From NCBI GenBank assembly GCA_016791425.1, contig JAEUMQ010000011.1:1-64000 (forward strand): a stretch of DNA of 64,000 nt, read 5' to 3'. Below, piece after piece: positions 1 through 8,331 of this stretch. How positions within the stretch are numbered: position 1 is the stretch's first letter; every line of letters starts with the position of its first letter. The stretch comes from Hyphomonadaceae bacterium (GTDB taxonomy: Bacteria > Pseudomonadota > Alphaproteobacteria > Caulobacterales > Aquidulcibacteraceae). A program made the translations under genes and the position numbers. The notes beneath the pieces were generated by a model, which saw nothing but the letters and a program-made list of their open reading frames with translations, was not told the DNA's origin and ran no database searches.

Positions 1-1958
1 GGCCGCTGCAGCGCGTCGGCGTTGGCCAGCGACGCGCGCGCGGCCGGCTCGAACGCGGCGGCCACATCGACAGCCTCGCGCCGGCTGAACGGCAGCGGCT
101 CCAGGAAGAGCAGCCCGTCGCGCACGCCGAACGTGCGCGAGCCGCGCGCGTCCTCCAGGAGCCGGTCCTGCGGATAGTCCACCGGCGCCGGCGGCAGTGG
201 AAACACCGGATCGCCGACGCCGAAGAGGCCGGCCCCGGAGGCGGCGGCCGGCGCCGCCCGCAGCGAGCGCAGCGAAAGCGCCGAGCTCACCTCCGCGCCG
301 GCGATCAGCGGCGGCCCGCCGTCCGCCGCGGTGAAGAGCCCGAACGGGATGCGCGTCATCGCCCCGTCGGCAATGATCGTGACCCGCTGCGCGCCGGCCA
401 GCAGCTCCCGCACCTCGCCGAGCGTATCGCGCGAGAACGCGTCGAGCTCGCGCGCAAGGACGGCCGGATCGGAGCTCTTGTCCTTGAGCATGCGATGCAG
501 CCATTCGGCGCGCGCGTTGAGCATTGTTGCGCCGAGCGGCTTCACGACCGCGCGCTGCCGGGTCTTGTTGAAGCCGAGCACGACCAGATGCCGCTCCTGG
601 CTCGCGATGACGACGATGACGTGCCCGGGCGCCATCTGGTCCATGAACCGCGCCCACGCGATCGTCGTGCCGAAATCGGCCGTCTCGCCCTGCTGGTCGC
701 CGAACTGGCGGGCTCGGGCGCGCTCCGAGGCGATGAGCGCGTCGTAGAAATTGACGAGGTCGCCGCCGGCGCGCCGCTCGGCCGCGCGCGCGCTCACGCG
801 CAGCAAGCCGCCATAGGCCGGCTGCCAGCGTCCGGCGAAGAATTCCCCGCGCTGCTCGACGGGGAAGCTGTCGCGCGCGCGCTCGGCGGCGTCGACGGCA
901 GTCTGGTAGAGTGCGGCGGCGCGCTGGTCCTTTCCCTGCAGCTCGAACACGTAGCCGGGCGCGTAGCGCATCTGCCCCTGCAGCGCCGCGACCGAATTGA
1001 GCTCGTCGCAGCCGTCGAACTTCTCTTCATACGTGGGGTCGGCCGCGAACGCGGTCGGATCGCCCGGATCGACGATCGGCATGCACGCGAGCGCATAATC
1101 GATCTCGCGCCGCGCCTGACCGCTGCGCGGCCGCGCGCGCGCCACGACCTGCTGCGCCGCCTGCGCCCCGGCGCCATCGCCCACCCGGTTGAGATAATGG
1201 ATCGCCGCCAGGCCCGCGCGCACGCGCGTCGCGTCGTCGATGTCGGCGCCGGCAAGCACGGCTGCTTCCTCGCGCCAGAGCGCGCGCACGCCGTCCTCGT
1301 CGCCGACCGCGAGCCGTTGGCTCATCTCCATCGTCATCATCTGCAGACGCGCCTGATGCATCGCCGGCGCCGGCAGCGTCGCGATATAGTCGCGCGCGCG
1401 TCCCAGGATGACTCCGGCCGGCAGCGGCTGGCCCATGTCGAGATAGTTCGAGGCGTATTGCACGAAGGCGCGGAAACGGATCGAGGGATCGGACGCCGAG
1501 TTCGCGTCCGCCAGCACCGAGCGGAAGAGGGGCATCGAGCGGCCCACTTGGTGCGAGGCGTTGAGATACGTGGCGTAGTAATAATCGAGCTCGAACTTGC
1601 GGTTGGCCGGCGCCGCGCGCGCGCCTTCCCCATAGATGCGGTCTACAACGCGGTTGCGCCGCGCCATCTCGCTGGCTTCGCGCATCTTGGCGTTGGCGTC
1701 GTACTTGTAGAGCACGAGCATGCGCTGCGCCGCGCCGAAGCGGTCTCCATCCGCGGGCAGGGTGGCGTAGGCGTGCTCGGCCGTCATCACCACCGCGTTG
1801 TATTGACCGCTGCGTTCGGCGGCCTCCAGCACGTCCTCCATGACCTCGGGCGAAAGCGGCGCGTCGGCCTCGGGGCGGTTCGGCTGCGCGGTCACCGGCG
1901 CGCTCACAGCCATCGATGCGCACAAGAGGGCGCCGGTCAGCAACAAGCGTCGTATCAT
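1..1958 (-). CDS. Exported CHAT-domain protein, 3' end beyond window
   Basis: Partial gene: it starts at the ATG at 1958, after a purine-rich GGGGGGAAG, and runs off the left edge after about 652 codons. Residues 1-25 look like a signal peptide (basic MIRR, hydrophobic core, Ala-Gln at the end), so the product is probably periplasmic or anchored outside the inner membrane. Residues about 30-450 are helical and rich in Ala and Arg, in the style of degenerate TPR arrays. Around residues 520-545 the segment VTIIADGAMTRIPFGLF matches the first strand and 'D-G-x-L-x-x-I-P-F' signature of CHAT (caspase-like) domains. The catalytic His and Cys lie further on, outside the window, so peptidase activity cannot be judged. 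The family call is good; substrate and role are unknown. Confidence 0.7.
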   Translation of the reverse strand, partial: MIRRLLLTGALLCASMAVSAPVTAQPNRPEADAPLSPEVMEDVLEAAERSGQYNAVVMTAEHAYATLPADGDRFGAAQRMLVLYKYDANAKMREASEMARRNRVVDRIYGEGARAAPANRKFELDYYYATYLNASHQVGRSMPLFRSVLADANSASDPSIRFRAFVQYASNYLDMGQPLPAGVILGRARDYIATLPAPAMHQARLQMMTMEMSQRLAVGDEDGVRALWREEAAVLAGADIDDATRVRAGLAAIHYLNRVGDGAGAQAAQQVVARARPRSGQARREIDYALACMPIVDPGDPTAFAADPTYEEKFDGCDELNSVAALQGQMRYAPGYVFELQGKDQRAAALYQTAVDAAERARDSFPVEQRGEFFAGRWQPAYGGLLRVSARAAERRAGGDLVNFYDALIASERARARQFGDQQGETADFGTTIAWARFMDQMAPGHVIVVIASQERHLVVLGFNKTRQRAVVKPLGATMLNARAEWLHRMLKDKSSDPAVLARELDAFSRDTLGEVRELLAGAQRVTIIADGAMTRIPFGLFTAADGGPPLIAGAEVSSALSLRSLRAAPAAASGAGLFGVGDPVFPLPPAPVDYPQDRLLEDARGSRTFGVRDGLLFLEPLPFSRREAVDVAAAFEPAARASLANADALQR

Positions 1959-2010
1959 GCTTCCCCCCGGGTTTTGTGCACGTAGCTGTCGCGCCGCGGC
2001 GTGCGCAAGC

Positions 2011-2859
2011 TCAGCCGGTCGCGATCGGCGTGTCGGGGAGGCCGCCCCATTCGGCCCACGAGCCGTCATAGACCGGCGCATCCCAGCGCCCGGTGCGCGC
2101 CAGCGCCAGCGCGATGATCGCGGCGGTCACGCCAGATCCGCACGAGCACACCAAACGCGTTCGCGGCGCCACGCCGATGTCGGCGAAGAGCTTCTCCAGC
2201 TCCTCGCGCGGCCGCATGTGGCCGTCCTTCAGGAGCATGCCCGTCGGCACATTGAGCGCGCCGGGCATGTGCCCCGACTTGAGCCCCGGCCGCGGCTCGG
2301 GATCCGTTCCCGAAAACCGGCCCGCCGGCCGCGCATCAAGGACGAGCGCGCGGCCCTTCTCCACCGTCCAGCGCATGTCGGCGAGATCGCGCACGAGATC
2401 GGCGCGGAAGCGCGCGGTGAAATGGCGCTCTCCGCGCGGCTCGGGGGGACCATCCTCGAGTTCCTGGCCCGCCGCTTCCCAGGCGGGCAACCCGCCGTCG
2501 AGCACCACGACGTCCTCGTGGCCCATCACCCGGAACGTCCACCACACCCGCGCGGCGGAAAAGAGCCCCTGCTGGTCGTAGACGACGACGCGCGCGCCAT
2601 CGCCGACGCCGAGCCGCCGCACGCGGGCGGCGAACTTCTCCGGCGAGGGCAGCATGTGCGGCAGGTGTGAAGCGGTGTCGGCGATGTCGTCGATATCGAA
2701 GAAGATGGCGCCCGGGATGCGCTTCTCCGCGTAAATCGCGCGCGCGTCGCGCGGATCGCCCGGGAGATAGGCGGTGGCGTCGAGAATGCGGATGTCGGGC
2801 GCGTAGAGCCGCTCTGCGAGCCAGTCGACGGAAACCAGGGGATCAGCTTGGTCTGCCAT
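2011..2859 (-). CDS. sseA: 3-mercaptopyruvate sulfurtransferase (rhodanese family)
   Basis: 282-residue cytoplasmic two-domain rhodanese. It moves sulfur from 3-mercaptopyruvate (or thiosulfate) to a thiophilic acceptor through a cysteine persulfide. The inactive N-terminal rhodanese domain spans about residues 8-135 and the catalytic one about 165-280. The active-site loop CSCGSGVTA has its catalytic Cys at 240, and the CG[ST]GVT signature is typical of SseA rather than thiosulfate sulfurtransferases. The substrate-side Arg-Phe segment before SGTDPEPR also fits. Length is normal for the family. It stands alone, with a GC-rich repeat between it and cfa. Confidence 0.92.
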   Translation of the reverse strand: MADQADPLVSVDWLAERLYAPDIRILDATAYLPGDPRDARAIYAEKRIPGAIFFDIDDIADTASHLPHMLPSPEKFAARVRRLGVGDGARVVVYDQQGLFSAARVWWTFRVMGHEDVVVLDGGLPAWEAAGQELEDGPPEPRGERHFTARFRADLVRDLADMRWTVEKGRALVLDARPAGRFSGTDPEPRPGLKSGHMPGALNVPTGMLLKDGHMRPREELEKLFADIGVAPRTRLVCSCGSGVTAAIIALALARTGRWDAPVYDGSWAEWGGLPDTPIATG

Positions 2860-2878
2860 CGGGATGGGCTAGCGCGTT

Positions 2879-2926
2879 CCCCTCTCTTGCGCCAGCGGGG
2901 AGGGGGCAGGGGTGGGGGAGGGGAGG
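2879..2926. repeat. GC-rich palindromic repeat, copy 1
   Basis: CCCCTCTCTTGCGCCAGCGGGG followed by AGGGGGCAGGGGTGGGGG. It has the same architecture as the other copies listed: a pyrimidine arm, GCGCCAGC/GCTAGC centre, a purine arm and a G-rich tail. It lies between sseA and the 3' end of cfa. Confidence 0.7.
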
Positions 2927-2928
2927 CG

Positions 2929-4158
2929 CTACGGCTTCGCCAGCGACAGCTGCACCACGTCGGTGCGCCCGGAGCGGAAGCCGGCCTCGCAATAGGAAAG
3001 ATAGAAGGCCCAGAGCTGCTTGAACTGCTCGTCGAAGCCGAGCGTGCGGATCTCGTCCCATTTGGCGGTGAAGCGCCTGCGCCATTCCGCCAGCGTATCG
3101 GCGTAGGATTGCCCGAACGCCTCGATCTGCTTCCAGGCGAGGCCTGCGCGATCGACCTCCGCATGCAGCCGCTCCAGGGAAGGCAGCATGCCGCCCGGGA
3201 AGATGTAGCGCTGGATGAAATCGGCCCGCCGCCGATAGCTCTCGAAGAGATCGTCCCGGATGGTGATGATCTGCAGCGCCGCCTTGCCGCCCGGCTTCAG
3301 CACTTCCGCGATCTTGCCGAAATAGGCGTGCCAATAGCGCTCGCCGACCGCCTCGAACATCTCGATCGACGCCACCTTGTCGAACGGCCCCTCAACGTCG
3401 CGATAATCCTGCAGCCGGATCTCGACCTTGTCCTTCAGGCCCGCCTTCTCGATGCGCGCGCGCGCAAAGTCCCGCTGCGCTTCGCTGATCGTCAGCGCGG
3501 TCACCTGCGCGTCGTATTCCCGCGCCGCCACTTCGGCGAAGCCGCCCCAGCCGCAGCCGATCTCCAGCACCTTGTCGCCCGGCTTGAGCTCCAGATGCTC
3601 GGCGAGCGCATGATACTTGTTGAGCTGCGCCTGGGAGAGGTCCTGCCCCGCCGCATCGTAGCGCGCCGACGAATACGTCATCGTGGAATCGAGCCACGCC
3701 GAATAGAACCGGTTCCCGAGATCGTAATGCGCATGGATGTTCTTGCGCGCCCCCGCGCGCGTGTTGGCGCGCGTCATGTGCGCGGCCAGGTGCGCCGCCT
3801 GCGCCAGCCAATTGCCCTTGAACATGCGCATCAGGCGGTCGGCGTTGGCCGAAAGCAGAGTGAGGAGGGCGGCCAGGTCGGGCGAATCCCATTCTCCGGC
3901 CATGAACCCCTCGGCGAACCCGATGTCGCCATTGGTCACCACGCGCCGCGCGAACAGCGGGTCGTGCACGATGATCTCGACCTCGGGCCCCGCGCCGTCG
4001 CCGAGCGGCAGCGTCAGCCCGTCCGGCATCCGCACGATGACCCTGCCGCCCTGGACCGCACGCATCGCCAGGGCGAGCGCCTTGAAGCTGGCGGGCGCTG
4101 AGAGGCCCGCGATCAGGGCGGCGCTGGCGGCCGCAAGCCTTTGGGGCGGGGCGTCCAT
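2929..4158 (-). CDS. cfa: Cyclopropane-fatty-acyl-phospholipid synthase
   Basis: SAM-dependent methyltransferase that adds a methylene bridge to unsaturated acyl chains of membrane phospholipids. 409 residues from the ATG at 4158, which follows AAAGGGAGTAAAAAGAGCC. A longer open frame to 4308 was not used because it would overlap the divergent hldD. The N-terminal lipid-binding domain is about residues 1-130, then the family motif HYDLGNRFY at 144-152, the SAM-binding loop VLEIGCGWGG at 197-206, and the EMFEAVGERYW segment typical of CFA synthases. Its start faces hldD across about 150 bases, so the two may share a divergent promoter region. Confidence 0.93.
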   Translation of the reverse strand: MDAPPQRLAAASAALIAGLSAPASFKALALAMRAVQGGRVIVRMPDGLTLPLGDGAGPEVEIIVHDPLFARRVVTNGDIGFAEGFMAGEWDSPDLAALLTLLSANADRLMRMFKGNWLAQAAHLAAHMTRANTRAGARKNIHAHYDLGNRFYSAWLDSTMTYSSARYDAAGQDLSQAQLNKYHALAEHLELKPGDKVLEIGCGWGGFAEVAAREYDAQVTALTISEAQRDFARARIEKAGLKDKVEIRLQDYRDVEGPFDKVASIEMFEAVGERYWHAYFGKIAEVLKPGGKAALQIITIRDDLFESYRRRADFIQRYIFPGGMLPSLERLHAEVDRAGLAWKQIEAFGQSYADTLAEWRRRFTAKWDEIRTLGFDEQFKQLWAFYLSYCEAGFRSGRTDVVQLSLAKP

Positions 4159-4307
4159 GGCTCTTTTTACTCCCTTTCTCCGGGGAAGAAACAATCCGCT
4201 CGCTTGCCGGCGCAGGCAGGCGGAGGCCATAAGTCTACGATGCCGGCTTCCACCCAGATCAACGCGAGCCCCAGGCGCGGCGTTCCAAGCCCTCCGGGAG
4301 CGGAGCA

Positions 4308-5297
4308 ATAGCCGCCGTCCTCGTCACCGGCGGTGCGGGCTTCATCGGCTCGAACATCGTTGCGCGCCTGGCCCCCAAGGGGCCGGTCTATGTCTGCGAT
4401 CGGCTGGGCGATGCCGGCGACGCCAAATGGAAGAACCTCGCCAAGCACGATTTTGCGGGCATCGTGGCGCCGGAGGGCCTGGACGCCTTCCTCGCCGACA
4501 AGGGCGCCGATCTCGCCGCCATCGTTCACATGGGCGCGATCTCCGCCACCACCGAGACCGACGTCGATCTCATCTACGACACGAACGTGCGCCTGTCGCA
4601 GCGTCTGTGGGACTGGTGCGCGCATCACCGGAAGCGCCTCGTTTACGCGTCTTCCGCCGCCACGTACGGCGACGGCGATCGCGGCTTCGAGGATTCGAAC
4701 GACTACGCCGCGACCCTGTCTTTGCGCCCGCTCAATGCCTACGGCTGGTCGAAGAAGGTTTTTGACCTCTACGCGCTGCGCGAAGCGGCGGCCGGGCGTT
4801 GCCCCCCGCGCTGGGCGGGCCTGCGCTTCTTCAACGTCTATGGCCCCAACGAGCAGCACAAGGGCGCCCAGATGAGCGTCGTCGCGCACATGTTCCCGCG
4901 CGTCGCGGCCGGTGAGCGCGTGCGCCTCTTCCGCTCGCACAATCCCGCCTATCCCGACGGCGGCCAGAAGCGCGACTTCGTCGCCGTCCGCGATTGCGCC
5001 GACATCGTGGAATGGCTGCTGGAAACGGACGTGCAGGCGGGCATCATCAATGTCGGCACCGGCCAGGCGCGCACGTTCCTCGAACTCGCCGAGGCGCTTT
5101 TCGCAGCGCTGCACGGACCGCACGCGGTCGATTTCGTCGATACCCCCGAAGAGATCCGCGCGAAGTACCAATACTTCACGCAAGCCGACATGAGCCGCCT
5201 GCGCTCCTTGGGCTACGAGCGCCAGTTCACCCCCATCGAACAGGGCGTCGCCGACTACGCGCTCAACTACCTCTCCACCGACGACCCTCATGTGTGA
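4308..5297 (+). CDS. hldD: ADP-L-glycero-D-manno-heptose-6-epimerase, apparent ATA start
   Basis: NADP-dependent extended SDR that makes the L-glycero heptose donor for the LPS inner core. The Rossmann motif VTGGAGFIGSN lies right at the N-terminus and the catalytic Tyr-Lys pair is in YGWSKK. C-terminal family motifs include FFNVYGPNEQHKG and QKRDFVAVRD. The frame is open back to a stop at 4230-4232, but no ATG, GTG, TTG or CTG occurs in frame before the Rossmann motif. The codon at 4308 is ATA, seven bases after GGGAG (4296-4300). Starting there gives 329 residues beginning I-A-A-V-L-V-T-G-G, the expected position and length for HldD. An AUA start is inferred; a base error would be the alternative. 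The first internal ATG (4464) would delete the NADP site. Confidence 0.85.
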   Translation: MAAVLVTGGAGFIGSNIVARLAPKGPVYVCDRLGDAGDAKWKNLAKHDFAGIVAPEGLDAFLADKGADLAAIVHMGAISATTETDVDLIYDTNVRLSQRLWDWCAHHRKRLVYASSAATYGDGDRGFEDSNDYAATLSLRPLNAYGWSKKVFDLYALREAAAGRCPPRWAGLRFFNVYGPNEQHKGAQMSVVAHMFPRVAAGERVRLFRSHNPAYPDGGQKRDFVAVRDCADIVEWLLETDVQAGIINVGTGQARTFLELAEALFAALHGPHAVDFVDTPEEIRAKYQYFTQADMSRLRSLGYERQFTPIEQGVADYALNYLSTDDPHV

Positions 5298-5305
5298 GCC
5301 GCCGC

Positions 5306-5497
5306 ATGTCTGAGGTCGCGGACTATTACCGCATCCTCGCCGCGCAAAACCGCGCGCAATGGCTTAGGGACGAGCACGGCGATCAGGCGCTCGCACGCGC
5401 GAAGAAGGACGTGGAGGAGGCGCACGCGAACGGGCTGCGCGGCGAAGACCTCATCCTTCTCGATTGGGTCGTTGCCGCGCTTGAGGGCCGGCTCTGA
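5306..5497 (+). CDS. Small conserved-looking hypothetical protein
   Basis: 63 codons starting at the ATG 8 bases after the hldD stop; a GTG at 5294 overlapping that stop is an alternative. The product is soluble and helical (SEVADYYRIL... LDWVVAALEGRL), with no signal peptide or membrane segment. The tight spacing suggests co-transcription with hldD. Its TGA is the first three bases of the palindrome 5495-5531. I do not recognise the family. It is kept as real because of position, codon use like its neighbours and complete length. Confidence 0.55.
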   Translation: MSEVADYYRILAAQNRAQWLRDEHGDQALARAKKDVEEAHANGLRGEDLILLDWVVAALEGRL

Positions 5498-5531
5498 CTC
5501 CCCTCCCCGCGCCAGCGGGGGAGGGGAGTCA
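5495..5531. repeat. GC-rich palindromic repeat, copy 2, shared by two convergent stop codons
   Basis: 37-bp palindrome with perfect 14-bp arms (TGACTCCCCTCCCC / GGGGAGGGGAGTCA) around a 9-base centre. The first TGA ends the plus-strand small ORF, and the final TCA is the complement of the recG stop. It could act as a bidirectional transcript end, though there is no U-tract. Confidence 0.85.
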
Positions 5532-7619
5532 GCCCGAGCGCTTCAGCAGCGCAGCTTCGTCATAGCCAAACAGCGTAAGCGCCATGGCGATGGCGCGGCC
5601 GCGCGAGGTTTGCAGCACAGGATCGCGGTCGATGGCCAGGCGCGCTTCTTTGTCCGCCGGCCCGAGCAGATCGCCGTGCGCTTCGGGATCGACCAGGCGA
5701 AACGGCGGCAGCCCGCTCTGCTGCGTGCCGAGCACATCGCCCGCGCCGCGCAGCTTGTAATCGATCTCCGCGATCACGAAGCCGTCTTCGTTGCGCCGCA
5801 GCGAATCCAGCCGCTCCTTCGCCGTCGGCCCAAGCGGCGCGCGCCATAGCAGAACGCAATAGCCTTTGCGTCCGCCACGCCCGACGCGCCCGCGCAGCTG
5901 GTGCAATTGCGCCAGCCCGAAGCGGTCGGCGTCCTCGATCACCATGATCGACGCCTCCGGCACATCGACCCCGACCTCGATCACGGTGGTGGCGACCAAG
6001 AGAAACGCCTCGCCCGAGCGAAAGCGTTCCATCGCCGTCTCGCGCGATGTGGCGCTCATCCGCCCGTGCATGATCTCCACGCCGTCGCCGAACCGTTCGC
6101 GCAGCGTCTCGTAGCGGTCGTTCACCGCCGTGAGATCGACCTCGTCGCTTTCCTCGATCAGCGGACACACCCAGTACGCGCGCTCGCCGCGCGCGGCCGC
6201 CTCCGCGATGGACTCGATCAGCTCGTCCGCCCGCGCGATCGGCATCGCCCGCGTCACGACCGGCTGGCGCCCCGGCGGCTTCTCGTCGAGCACCGAGAGG
6301 TCCATGTCGCCATGAATGGAAAGCGCAAGCGTGCGCGGGATCGGCGTCGCGCTCATGACGAGCACGTGCGGCGCAAAGCCCTTCTCCACCAGCTTCGCGC
6401 GGTCGGAGACGCCGAACCGATGCTGCTCGTCGATCACAATGAGCCCAAGATCGCGGAACGCCACGCTCTCCTGGAACAGCGCATGCGTGCCGATCACCGC
6501 GTGGATGCTTCCATCCGCGAGCCCCGCGACAATGGCCGCGCGTTCCTTGCCTTTGTCGCGCCCGGACAGCACGGCGGCCTTCAATCCCGCGGCCGCCAAC
6601 AAGGGAATGAGGTTCGCGCCGTGCTGCCGCGCCAGAATGTCGGTCGGCGCCATGAGCGCGCATTGCAGGCCCGCTTCCGCCGCGCGCGCCATGGTCAGCG
6701 CCGCAACCAGCGTCTTGCCCGAGCCCACATCGCCCTGCAGCAGCCGCAGCATGGGCGAGGGCCGAGCCATGTCCTTGGCGATCTCCTCGAACGCGCGTTG
6801 CTGCGCGCGCGTCGGCTGATAGGGGAGGCTCGCCAGGATCCGCTTGATGAGGGCGCCGTCGCCGACGATCGCGCGGCCCTTCTCGTCCTGCCTGAGCGCC
6901 CGCCGCAAACGCAGCGCGCATTGCCGCGCGAAGAGCTCGTCATACGCGAGCCGCATCCGCCCAGGCGACGCCGGCTTGATGTCCTCCGGCTCGTCCGGAA
7001 CGTGCAGCTTCTGCAGCGCGGCCCGAAACGTCGGCCAGCCATGCCCCTTCGGCGTCGTTGGATCGAGCCATTCCGGCAGCTCGTGGGTGACCTCCAGCGC
7101 GCCCTTCACCGCGCGCTGCAGCGTCCTGAGCGGCAGGTTCGCGGTCAGCGGATAGACCGGCTCCACCGAAGGCGGCGCCTCGCCCGTCGCCGGATCGACG
7201 ACATGATCGGGATGCAGCATCTGCCGCTCGGAATTCTTGTAGAGCTCGACCTTGCCGCTCACGAGCCGCTTCTGCCCGACTGGCCAGAGCCGCTGCATCA
7301 TGTCCGGTCTTCCGCGGAAGTACGCGACCGTAAGAAACCCCGTCTCGTCGCGCAGACGAATCCGATAGGGCGAGCTCTTGAAGCTCGGAAAGTGCTTATC
7401 GACCTCCGCCTCGATCGTTGCGATGTCGCCGGGAACCGTCTCGGCGATGGTCACGCGCTTGCGCCGGTCGATCGCCCCATGCGGCGCAAGGAAGAGGAGA
7501 TCGCGGTTGAGCGGCCCGCCCGCCACCTTCTGGATGAGCTCCAGGATTTCCCGGCGCGCCCCCTTGGGCGGCCGGAATGGCGCCATCAGCGCGGCGATGG
7601 GGTTGTCCTGTGTGGGCAT
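5529..7619 (-). CDS. recG: ATP-dependent DNA helicase RecG
   Basis: Superfamily 2 translocase that regresses stalled replication forks and acts on branched DNA in recombinational repair. 696 residues from the ATG at 7619 (MPTQDN...), the usual RecG length. The N-terminal half holds the wedge/OB domain. Helicase motifs follow in order: Walker A GDVGSGKT, DEQHRFG (motif II), MSATPIPRTL (III), TTVIEVGVDVP (V) and QLRGRVGRG (VI). The C-terminal TRG-type segment is present. The open frame continues upstream to 8339, but that part is antisense to the next gene and was excluded. It is convergent with the small ORF after hldD. Confidence 0.95.
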   Translation of the reverse strand: MPTQDNPIAALMAPFRPPKGARREILELIQKVAGGPLNRDLLFLAPHGAIDRRKRVTIAETVPGDIATIEAEVDKHFPSFKSSPYRIRLRDETGFLTVAYFRGRPDMMQRLWPVGQKRLVSGKVELYKNSERQMLHPDHVVDPATGEAPPSVEPVYPLTANLPLRTLQRAVKGALEVTHELPEWLDPTTPKGHGWPTFRAALQKLHVPDEPEDIKPASPGRMRLAYDELFARQCALRLRRALRQDEKGRAIVGDGALIKRILASLPYQPTRAQQRAFEEIAKDMARPSPMLRLLQGDVGSGKTLVAALTMARAAEAGLQCALMAPTDILARQHGANLIPLLAAAGLKAAVLSGRDKGKERAAIVAGLADGSIHAVIGTHALFQESVAFRDLGLIVIDEQHRFGVSDRAKLVEKGFAPHVLVMSATPIPRTLALSIHGDMDLSVLDEKPPGRQPVVTRAMPIARADELIESIAEAAARGERAYWVCPLIEESDEVDLTAVNDRYETLRERFGDGVEIMHGRMSATSRETAMERFRSGEAFLLVATTVIEVGVDVPEASIMVIEDADRFGLAQLHQLRGRVGRGGRKGYCVLLWRAPLGPTAKERLDSLRRNEDGFVIAEIDYKLRGAGDVLGTQQSGLPPFRLVDPEAHGDLLGPADKEARLAIDRDPVLQTSRGRAIAMALTLFGYDEAALLKRSG

Positions 7620-7647
7620 GAGACTCAGAAGACCGCTTGTGTAGCAT

Positions 7648-7680
7648 CCCCGTCCCCGTCCAGGGGGAGGGCCAGGAGAG
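7648..7680. repeat. GC-rich palindromic repeat, partial copy 3
   Basis: Degenerate copy (CCCCGTCCCCGTCCAGGGGGAGG) between the recG and GST-like starts. Its purine arm runs into CAGGAGAGAG, which serves as the ribosome-binding site of the gene at 7689. Confidence 0.45.
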
Positions 7681-7688
7681 AGCGACAA

Positions 7689-8327
7689 ATGACCGAGCTG
7701 ACCATCTGGACGCTGGACTGGGTCCCCGAAGGCCCCCGCGGCTTCGTGCGCGATCTCCGGCTGCGCTGGGCCTGTGAAGAGGCCGGGCTCGCCTACGCGA
7801 TCCGCACGTTTCCGTTCGAGGACCGCGCGATCAACCATCTCGACCGCCAGCCGTTTGGGCAGGCGCCTTACCTGGATGACGGCCAGGTGCAGATCTTCGA
7901 GAGCGGCGCCGGCCTGCTGCACCTGGCGCGCAAGAGCGAGAAGCTGATGCCGCGCGATCCCGTCGGCGAAGCCGAGACGCTGCAATGGACGATCGCCGCG
8001 CTCAACTCCGTCGAGATGGTCTCCGTGCCGTGGTGGTTCCTGGAGGTGACCGGCGCGAAGGAGAACAGCCTGACCGGCTGGATGCAAAGCCGCCTCGGCC
8101 ATATCGAGCGCGTGCTGCAGGAACGGGAATGGCTGGCCGCCGGCCGCTTCACGGTCGCGGACCTGCTGATGGCCGATGTGCTGCGCGTCGAGAAAGTGCG
8201 CGCCTTTGGCGATCGGCCGGCAAGCGAGGCCTACGTGGCGCGCATCACCGATCGCCCCGCATTCAAGAAGGCGCTCGCCGCCCAGATCAACCTTTTCACC
8301 GTCGCCGACGCCAAACGGGCGTCCTGA
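7689..8327 (+). CDS. Glutathione S-transferase-like protein
   Basis: 212 residues, preceded by AGGAGAGAG at good spacing. The N-terminal half has the thioredoxin-fold layout of GSTs, including the cis-proline region (FGQAPYLDDG) and the ESGA stretch equivalent to the glutathione-gamma-glutamyl-binding 'ES' (QIFESGAGLLHL). The C-terminal half is the all-helical domain, with FTVADLLMADVLR matching the conserved N-capping 'TxAD' motif. Cytoplasmic. The substrate cannot be deduced. The next gene follows after 4 bases, so the two probably form an operon. Confidence 0.8.
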   Translation: MTELTIWTLDWVPEGPRGFVRDLRLRWACEEAGLAYAIRTFPFEDRAINHLDRQPFGQAPYLDDGQVQIFESGAGLLHLARKSEKLMPRDPVGEAETLQWTIAALNSVEMVSVPWWFLEVTGAKENSLTGWMQSRLGHIERVLQEREWLAAGRFTVADLLMADVLRVEKVRAFGDRPASEAYVARITDRPAFKKALAAQINLFTVADAKRAS

Positions 8328-8331
8328 GGCG

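Noticed and set aside
5901-8327. Plus-strand frame of 808 codons
   Set aside because: Most of it is antisense to recG; only the end (from 7689) is the real GST-like gene.
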